64,000 nt of DNA from Cardinalis cardinalis (lineage: Eukaryota; Chordata; Aves; Passeriformes; Cardinalidae), in assembly GCA_014549065.1 (NCBI GenBank), contig JACDOX010000297.1, positions 278,223 to 342,222 on the forward strand, in the 5' to 3' direction. The position numbers and the translations under genes are program-made. This document shows positions 57,182-64,000 of this stretch, one piece after another. The stretch's first letter is position 1; each line of letters opens with the position of its first letter. The notes beneath the pieces were generated by a model that saw nothing but the letters and a program-made list of their open reading frames with translations, had not been told where the DNA came from and did not search any database.

Positions 57182-57346
57182 AAGAAATTGTGCAACAAGT
57201 ACTTGTACTTCACAGCACCAGAAAATTCTGCCCAGGTCACCAGATACAGGGAGCCAAGGCAACAGTTAATTCTGGCAGGCCTTTACTGCCAGGGAGCCTG
57301 CAGTGTTACTGTGGTTTGTATCCATGAACAGGTCCTGCTTTGGACA
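57182..57346 (+). repeat. 165-bp duplicated segment, probable source copy
   Basis: Matches 60,045-60,209 at all 165 bases in the same orientation. It sits in the predicted DCAF7 3' UTR with no flanking repeat, so I take it as the source. It is not CR1 or LTR sequence. Confidence 0.93.
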
Positions 57347-57899
57347 TATGGAAGTGGATCACATATCAAAAGTAAGAATTAGGGAGAAAAACCTTACTCA
57401 ATAGAAAGTTAGCCCAATATATAAAAAACATACAAACGTTTAAACAGTTTAGAGGCAGCAACAACAGGAANGATAAAGATTCCTGCCAAGGTGGCTGTTA
57501 ACATCATTGTCTTTTTCCCCCCACCTTGTTTTGCACCTGCATCTATTAAACTGGTGGATGTGCTGCCTCAGCTGGCTGACAAACACATGGACATATGCAG
57601 CAACTNAAAAGCCTGCAAGCTTATTAATACAGTCAACAAACAAATATACAGAACTTTTACTGAGGGAAGAAAGAATTTCACAAGAAAACCAGAACCCAGA
57701 AGTTCCAAGAGGCTCAGCACGTCTCTGCATTTTAGAGTCTTGAGAGACAGGAGACCCCTGCCATCGATTCTTGTAACAGTTTCTTGTAACAGCAGATGCA
57801 AAGCAACAACAGATACTGGCCACTTGACTGGTGGTGTTCTTACTTTAGAGGGGAGGGGGAAGGACACAGCCCTGCCTCACTGTGCACCACGCTGCAAAG

Positions 57900-58072
57900 T
57901 TAGACTCTGAGGATCTCCAGGCAGTTGTTGTAGCAGATGGCTATCCAGTCTGGCTGGGTGGATGCCCACTGTACATTGTTGATCTCTCCCTCGGCTGTGT
58001 AGGCCAGGATGGGGTCCTCAATGGCACGAGGCATCTGCTGGATGTCCCAGATGAGAGCCTGGTGATCATCCG
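57900..58072 (-). CDS. DCAF7: DCAF7 exon 7 (residues 286-342, stop)
   Basis: Encodes ADDHQALIWDIQQMPRAIED... to ...CLEILRV and TAA (57,902-57,900). Acceptor GTGCAG. Last blade of the propeller. Confidence 0.97.
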
Positions 58073-61000
58073 CTGCACACAGACAGCAAATGCAAGCACA
58101 GTCAGTGTAACAGTATCTCCACATGTGCCCACTACAGGACTACAGCCTCAGGAGCCAGGTAAGACATGGCTGTTCCAGTCCTGATTCACACTCAAGCCAG
58201 ATACAACAACACCATTACACTCCAACAAAATAAACTTGGATCATTACACATTATCCAAGACAGAGCTGATAAATGAATGACCAGTGGAACTCATAACAGC
58301 AGAAAACATTTAAGAACTGCATTACAAAAAAACTAAGGAGCATTAAAATAACAGGAGGTTACCCAGAGCTGATGCACAGTTTGGGTACTGGTCTCATCAC
58401 TCTAGTAGGTGTCTATTTCTGTAACATTTTAGGAAAGTCACCTAATAAAGAGCTTCTAAATTGCAAGTATTCTTTAGCAAAAGGCAGGCAGAGGATTGCA
58501 TATACTTTAGGATGAAGAAGATTTTGCAAATGCAGTAGAAGACTCTGAAATTCCCCTGTAGGTCACACTTACCTGCTGTACAGATGTGGCAGGAAGAGTG
58601 AGGTGCCCAGGCAATTCCATTTACACATGCTCTGTGGTTGTTTAACCTGGCAACTGGGGTGCAGGGAACTCTGACATCTAGAATCACAACCTNCAGAAAA
58701 AAAAACAAGCTACATTAATAAAGTGCATTTTTAAAAATTAATTTATTCTAAATACAAAATATTTGGAGGTAAGGCTATAAAGGTGGCTCTTTCCTAAAGG
58801 ATGTGGTAGGCAAGTAAGCCCTGCTCCTAAAGAACAGCTTCCAGTTGGTCAGTGTGCCATNTGTCTCAAAAGAAGTCAGATTTCACAGGGGGCTTGTGAG
58901 TTAGGCCACAGCAGCAAACAAATTGTGCTTCCCTGAAGCAGCCTTGGTAACAAACTAAAGCTGGACTGGGAAAGAACAAAGTGACTCAAAGCTAAGATAT
59001 TAGGTGAAAATTACTGCCCAACTGCTCACAAACTCCTCTTAAAAATCAGCTGAAATATATACAAGCCATAAAGCTCAAGTTTACAATGCCAAAGTCACTT
59101 CTTTAACTCCTCAGTGCACTAAGAACTGGTCCTTAATCATACTTCAGGTACTGATGCTGCCCCCTTACCATAAATACCGGGGTGTAAACCAGCATCAAGC
59201 CACCTGCCCCAGCAAACCACCATCAGCAGCCAGGGGAGAGGAGCTGCTGCCTCACCTCCATGCCGTCCATGGCCATTGTGGCCAGATAGTTGGGGTCCTG
59301 CTTGTTCCAGCAGAGGCGCAGCAGCGGGTGGTGCTGGGGGTCCTCGTAGATGATGGTGCTGTGCTCCAGGTGCCGCAGGTCGAACATCCTGACCGAGCCG
59401 TCGGCGCCCACCGAGGCGAACATGTCCCTGCCGCCGCCCGCGCGGCTGAAGGCGATGTCGTACACCTGTGGGCACAGCAGGGCACAGCTGGCACCTGGCA
59501 CAGCAGGGCACAGCTGGCACCTGGCACAGCACAGTACAGCACAGCTGGCACCTGGCACAGCACAGCACAGCTGACACCTGGCACGGCACAGTACAGCATG
59601 GCACAGTACAGCTGACACCCAGCATGGCTGACACACGGCACTGTGGTGGTGTTTGCAGGGCTCTTAGGATGAGGGAAAAGATGAGCATGTTGACTCCGTG
59701 TTTCAGAAGGTTTGGTTTATTATTTTATGATATATATTATATTAAAACTATACTAAAAGAATAGAAGAAAGGATTTCATCAGGTTAGCTNAGAATAGAAA
59801 AGGAATGATAACAAAGGCTTGTGACCGAGACAGTCCGGACAGCTGGACTGGGATTGGCTATTAATTAGAAATAACCACATGAGACCAATCACAGATCCAC
59901 CTGTTGCATTCTACAGCAGCAGATAATCATTGTTTACATTTTGCTCTTGAGGCTTCTCAGCTTCTTAGGAGAAAAAATCTTTAAGGAAAGGATTTTCCAT
60001 AAAACATGTCTGTGACACGGCACGGCTGACACCCAGCACAGCACAAGAAATTGTGCAACAAGTACTTGTACTTCACAGCACCAGAAAATTCTGCCCAGGT
60101 CACCAGATACAGGGAGCCAAGGCAACAGTTAATTCTGGCAGGCCTTTACTGCCAGGGAGCCTGCAGTGTTACTGTGGTTTGTATCCATGAACAGGTCCTG
60201 CTTTGGACAGCTGACACCCAGCACAGCCCCCCAGTGCTTCACTCTCCCCTGCAACTGTTCAGCTATTGTATATGCAGGGAATGCCTCAATGAAGGTAGGA
60301 ATGATGAATTTAANTTTATGTTTTTAGAAGGTTAAATTATTACTTTATAATACTATATTATATTAAAGAATACTATACTAAAGAATACAGAAAGGATGCT
60401 TACTGAATACTAAAAAGATAATAATGAAAACTCGTGACTCTTTTCAGAGTCTCAGCACAGTTTGGCCCTGATTGGTTAATGAGTCAAAACAACTCACAGC
60501 AGAATCCAATGAAACAATCACCTGTGAGTAAACAATCTCCAAACACATTCCACATGAACAAAACAGAGGAGAAGCAAATGAGATAAGAATTGTTTTCCTT
60601 TTCTCTGAGGCTTCTCAGCTTCCCAGGAGAAAAATCCTGGGCAAAGAGATTTTTTTAGAGAATGTGAATGCCACACTCAGCCACTTGCCAAAAAGAGGCG
60701 TTTATTGCCTTTGATATGAAGTTGATTTAAAATCTAATTTGATGTTTTAGCTAATTTTTCTACAATATTCTGGAGCACAATCTGTTAAAACAAGCATGTT
60801 GTTAGTCAAGAGTCTATGATGAGTAAAATAATTGTTTCGATAGCCAGCAGTATTTACATACTCAAAACTGGATATAATTTTAGAAAAACTGTATACAAAC
60901 TTACATAAATNATCTTTTTGAATCATTAAATTGTTCAAGAAAAAAAAAAAGTTCTGTTCCTTTTCTACTGCTTTTAGAAGATGCAATGTAAACAATCAAA

Positions 61001-62754
61001 ACCCCCATCACCTCTTTGTCATGTGCAATAAGCTGGGTCTTCACGTGGCCAGACACCAAATTTACTCTTCCCAGAACCTGTCCTGTCTCCAGACCCCAAA
61101 TAGTGCAGGTTGTGTCAATACTAGAGGTACCTGAAACAAAACCACTNCTATTAGCAAAATTAATATTGTCACAAATTATTTAATCACTTCCTGGGTTAAT
61201 GTAACATTCCCCCAACATCTACAGATCAAAATAGCCACNAGAACAGCACAGGACTAAAACCAAGAATGTCAAACAGCCAGCAGTCTTCCATGCATTTAAA
61301 TGACCNAAACCTTTAAACTGCAGAAATAGCCTTCCACACAGGAATAAAGTGTAAATAGCTCATGTCTGCTTCAATCTATTCCAAAGCCTGATGCAACTCT
61401 GAGATCAGCTTTCCCATCCTGTACATCTCTNGTGTGTGCCAAACCCCAAATCCAATCAGTGTTTTGATGGAGTGTTATTATTAATTGATTGCTGATGTGG
61501 GCTGAAGGTGGGGTTAGCAGTAAAGCTCTTAAGAGATGAGACATGTAACACACAAAAAATAAATAACGTAGTAAATAATTACTAGGACATATTATCACTG
61601 TTAATCTCTGGGCAAATCCCCCTGACATAAATGGCTGTTCTCTTCTGGGAAACAAACCTCTGCATCAGTCATCCTGGATTCACAATTTTTCCTGTAGGCT
61701 ATAATTAAACCTTAAGTGTTCAGCCCCCTCCTCCAACTGAATTAAGGACTCTTGGCTCTCCTCCTGCTGCTGAAATGGCTTCACAAAATACACAGCTCAG
61801 TGCACAGTTTCAAATTCACTCCAGAACACCCTGAAATAAGTCACAGAGCTGATGGACATCCTTACTCAGAACTGCAACAACAGCTCACCAGCCCTGAAGG
61901 CCAAGACTCCCTATCCCCAAATGTCCCCAGTCCAACCTGAGTGACCATTCTGCACTGAACAGGGCACCTTTCAACGAAAAAAAAGTCCCCATGAGATGAT
62001 TATTTTAATTTTTTAACGTCAAATAACAGCAGTTTCTATGATGCAGCAGTCTGTGGTTAATTATCAGATTAACCAGTGGACATGCAGTGACACAACAGCA
62101 GTTACAGCCCAGGCTTCATCAGATTCAATTACAAAGTGTGCCAAAACCATAACATTTTGTCAGTCTCACCTAACAGGTAAGGATCCACTTCATTCCAGTC
62201 AAATGATGTCAGNGGAGCACAGAAATCTGAGTTCTTGTTGTTGTTCAGCAAACACTCGAGCCGGGTCTCAGTTTCACCCACCTTCAGAGAAAATGAAACA
62301 TCTGACTTAAAAAGCAACATCACCTGACTTGTTCCCCTAGCACAAAACATTAGGAGTTAATCCTAGGNTTCTTTCCTCTCAGCTTCACATCCTAAAGCTC
62401 TGGAAAACACAGCCACCAGCTCCATTTCCAATAAGCTGATTAAAACAGCAATTGCTATGATAATTCTGCTTCTCTTATAGTCCTCACATAGTCACATTAT
62501 TGCAGTCAAGAAAATTTTGTCTTGAGTGAAAAAGAGACCAATATATAACAGAATTTAGTTCATGGTTCATCTTTTCCTAGGGAGGATTCACTCACCCTCC
62601 ACACTCTCAGGTAGTCACCACTGGTGGCCAACAGGTCTGGGTAGACTCCCTTGGTGTCTGGGATCCACATCAGCTTTGTGGTGGGGTAGGGGTGATCAAA
62701 GGTGTTCCTGCAAATGAATTCTGAGCTCTCTTCATCCAAACCAACAAGCTGCAC
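57900..62754 (-). CDS. DCAF7: DCAF7 (WDR68/HAN11), WD40 scaffold protein (gene-level CDS, 5'-partial)
   Basis: Exons on the minus strand are 62754..62596, 62281..62170, 61130..61012, 59465..59256, 58690..58573 and 58072..57900. They encode residues 47-342 of a 342-residue protein, matching the human length and, as far as I recall the sequence, identical to it. Exon 1 (about 46 residues, MSLHGKRKE...) must lie past position 64,000. The fold is a WD40 propeller; visible repeat features include SGDYLRVWR, TTCTIWGLETG, GADGSVRMFDLRH and DDHQALIWDIQQ. In the family DCAF7 holds DYRK1A, DYRK1B and HIPK2 with their substrates and acts as a CUL4-DDB1 receptor, in nucleus and cytoplasm. All splice ends are GT/AG and phases agree. 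One n at 62,213 is silent (CCN, Pro); another at 58,693 lies in the acceptor before exon 6. Confidence 0.97.
58573..58690 (-). CDS. DCAF7: DCAF7 exon 6 (residues 247-285, Ala286 split)
   Basis: Encodes VVILDVRVPCTPVARLNNHR... to ...SSCHICTA. The base at position -3 of the acceptor (58,693) is n; donor GTAAGT. Confidence 0.97.
59256..59465 (-). CDS. DCAF7: DCAF7 exon 5 (residues 177-246)
   Basis: Encodes VYDIAFSRAGGGRDMFASVG... to ...ATMAMDGME. It is GC-rich relative to its neighbours. The acceptor CCCACAG abuts a minisatellite in intron 4 (59,467-59,635); donor GTGAGG. Confidence 0.97.
59467..59635. repeat. Minisatellite at DCAF7 exon 5 acceptor
   Basis: Irregular repeats of CACAGCTGGCACCTGG and CACAGTACAG, starting at the acceptor of exon 5. 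The same repeat type resumes after the LTR (60,018-60,041 and 60,210-60,230). Confidence 0.85.
59642..60017 (-). mobile_element. Solo LTR of an endogenous retrovirus in DCAF7 intron 4
   Basis: A 376-bp element starting TGTGGTGG and ending TGTGACA, flanked by an exact 6-bp duplication CGGCAC at 59,636-59,641 and 60,018-60,023. It is similar along its length to the copy at 25,454-25,861. Minus-strand AATAAA at 59,716-59,721 makes it sense to DCAF7. It integrated into the minisatellite next to exon 5, so the duplication is supported by, but partly confounded with, repeat units. Confidence 0.87.
60045..60209 (+). repeat. 165-bp duplicated segment, probable derived copy
   Basis: Identical to 57,182-57,346. 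It lies in DCAF7 intron 4 between two exact 18-bp direct repeats (GCTGACACCCAGCACAGC at 60,024-60,041 and 60,210-60,227), as expected for an insertion, although these repeats are also units of the local minisatellite. Confidence 0.9.
60267..60675 (-). mobile_element. Related, older solo LTR in DCAF7 intron 4
   Basis: About 409 bp from TGTATATGCAGGG to GAATGCCACA. It shares the AT-rich core, the ACTCGTGACT and CCTGATTGG-type block and the CTGAGGCTTCTCAGCTTC block with the two LTRs above but is clearly diverged. I see no clean target-site duplication, so the ends are approximate. Confidence 0.65.
61012..61130 (-). CDS. DCAF7: DCAF7 exon 4 (residues 137-176)
   Basis: Encodes GTSSIDTTCTIWGLETGQVL... 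to ...QLIAHDKE. Acceptor GTTTCAG, donor GTGATG. Confidence 0.97.
62170..62281 (-). CDS. DCAF7: DCAF7 exon 3 (residues 100-136, Gly137 split)
   Basis: Encodes VGETETRLECLLNNNKNSDF... to ...NEVDPYLL. Acceptor TCTGAAG is purine-rich near the junction but correct by phase; donor GTGAGA. The n at 62,213 is a third codon position. Confidence 0.96.
62596..62754 (-). CDS. DCAF7: DCAF7 exon 2 (residues 47-99)
   Basis: Encodes VQLVGLDEESSEFICRNTFD... to ...TSGDYLRVWR in phase 0 at both ends. Acceptor TCACAG, donor GTGAGT. Confidence 0.97.
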
Positions 62755-64000
62755 CTGTGAGAAACCAGATTTAAAAGAAAGCATTTAATCAAAATACTAA
62801 TTTCTAATGACAGCATTAAGACTGAGTGTGTTTCAGGACGTTTTCTGTCACTTCAAGGACGACACAAAAGGATCATCATGNCAATGAAATGAGAAATCAT
62901 TAAATGCTGCTGGGGAATATAAGTAAAGAGAATATCCATAATCACACAGTGCTTTGATTTGAAAAGATGANCCCAAATGAACAGAAATCCAATCCTAAAG
63001 GATTAAAGACCACCCTTCTCTTTTCCACATCGCAAAGCCCAGTTTAAATCACACACTTCAACTGCACAAACATTATTCCAATTCATCCTTAACTGAACTG
63101 ATGCTGACAAAGTCATCTTCAGAGAGCAAAACAAGCTGTAGTTTGCACAATTAAAGTGCATATCATGGAATTNTTGGCCATAACCTTGCAGACTGTGATG
63201 GATCATGTCAGGTAGCTGGCAAGCTTTTTCAGCACCACATGACCCAAAATGTTCTGTCACAAGTGCATGAAAAACTCATAAATTAATCACATCAGAGAGG
63301 AAGAAAGTAAAACAGAATTCAAACTTAAAAAAAAAATAAATTGGGGAGCTAAAATGGTTACATAATTATTCAAATGTTTTGTGTGACCAGACCAAGAAAG
63401 CAGGTCTGCTGAAAGATTCTAGGTAAGTGAANTCCAAATTTGATTTTTGCACAATGATGTGTCAGGGGGAAGGGCTAAACTTGCCCCATTGTGAGAATGA
63501 TGCAAAACAGAGCAAACAAGAAACTATCTCCACACAGCCTGGCCATGACAGCACCTGAAGTAATGCCTGAAGTCCCAGACATGATCTTATTAGAAAAATA
63601 TTGACATGTCAGAAAGTGTGCAGAGAACAAAAGGTGCTGGGAGGACTTGTTTAACCTGCAGTGACTACAGGACCCAAACAGGATGAAAGTCCCACGGTGT
63701 GAAATGCTGCTCAAACACAAACATTATGGGGACAACTCACTGCAATTAGTTTGTAAGCTGCTCACAGGAGGAATTTCCCAGTGCTTTCAACACAGCAGCT
63801 TCCTCTTGGAAACAGTAGTTTATTGGACTTTTTCTAAGATGTTTATCTGAAAAAATCCTAAATTTATGCTTATCCTGGGATAAGCAATTTGTCTAATCAA
63901 CTACACATTTCAGATAGATGAGAAATTTATCATATTTTTTCCCCGTAACAGAAATGCTTCCGTTGATCTTAAAATCTAATTAATTTGCAGTTTTATGAGC
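62755..64000 (-). other. DCAF7: DCAF7 intron 1 (part)
   Basis: Upstream of the exon 2 acceptor and running off the window. Unique AT-rich sequence; no exon 1 peptide and no repeat recognised. Confidence 0.8.

Larger units (their letters stand above)
51911..57899 (-). other. DCAF7: DCAF7 3' UTR (predicted, long)
   Basis: Follows the DCAF7 stop codon. A canonical AATAAA on the minus strand at 51,924-51,929 (context GTAATAAAAATGG) is a good candidate end, giving a UTR of about 6 kb; human DCAF7 also has a long 3' UTR. I recognised no CR1 or LTR in this stretch, unlike both flanks, which supports a constrained transcribed region. The segment 57,182-57,346 is duplicated in intron 4. Confidence 0.5.
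58073..62595 (-). other. DCAF7: DCAF7 introns 2-6
   Basis: Introns 58,073-58,572, 58,691-59,255, 59,466-61,011, 61,131-62,169 and 62,282-62,595. Intron 4 (59,466-61,011) is a nest of repeats: minisatellite, solo LTR, the 165-bp copy of UTR sequence and a second LTR. The other introns hold nothing I recognise. Confidence 0.9.

Noticed and set aside
56885..57382. 165-codon plus-strand frame sharing a peptide with a frame at 60,051-60,335
   Set aside because: The shared peptide comes from the 165-bp DNA duplication. It is antisense to the DCAF7 UTR and starts and stops differently in the two copies, so there is no sign of protein selection.
60267..60675. Target-site duplication for the third LTR
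   Set aside because: The flanks (AGCTAT and CTCAGC) do not match, so none is claimed.
1..64000. tRNA, rRNA or small nucleolar RNA genes
   Set aside because: I looked for tRNA-like arms and box motifs and saw none convincing; the only tRNA-like sequences belong to the MIR-like fragments.

Overview
The window looks like nuclear DNA from a bird, most likely a passerine. The reasons are intron-rich vertebrate genes, many short chicken-repeat-1 (CR1) LINE tails, CpG-island promoters, and solo LTRs with 6-bp target-site duplications of a type I associate with songbird genomes. The species call is inference; the gene calls rest on exon-by-exon translation with matching splice sites and phases.

Layout. 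(1) 130-11,540, plus strand: LIMD2, with a CpG-island promoter and non-coding first exon at about 340-480 and four coding exons at 8,110-10,997 giving a 128-residue LIM protein. (2) 11,541-13,795: short convergent intergenic spacer. (3) About 14,815-46,700, minus strand: MAP3K3 (MEKK3). Fifteen coding exons (17,587-40,239) encode everything after the initiator Met. The exon carrying the start codon is not resolved, but a CpG island with several CCAAT boxes lies at 46,395-47,085. Kinase catalytic residues and the PB1 domain are intact. (4) 47,086-51,910: intergenic, with CR1 tails and an old MIR-like SINE. (5) About 51,911 to beyond 64,000, minus strand: DCAF7 (WDR68), with coding exons 2-7 of a 342-residue WD40 protein. 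Exon 1 lies beyond the right edge, and a long repeat-poor 3' UTR is inferred.

The order LIMD2 / MAP3K3 / DCAF7, with LIMD2 convergent to the other two, matches the human 17q23 block in reverse. TACO1, which sits between MAP3K3 and DCAF7 in human, is not seen here. The three genes are not a functional operon: LIMD2 is a small LIM adaptor linked to cell motility, MAP3K3 is a MAP kinase kinase kinase, and DCAF7 is a WD40 scaffold for DYRK1A/HIPK kinases and CUL4-DDB1.

I found no clearly new gene system. The most unusual structures are non-coding: a perfect 165-bp duplication between the DCAF7 3' UTR and DCAF7 intron 4, flanked there by an 18-bp direct repeat; two solo LTRs with exact 6-bp duplications, both sense to their host gene and carrying a poly(A) signal; an AT-rich tandem array with recurrent 14-bp-arm hairpins; a 104-bp tandem array truncated by an assembly gap beside a MAP3K3 exon; and isolated n bases that all fall on third codon positions when they hit exons.
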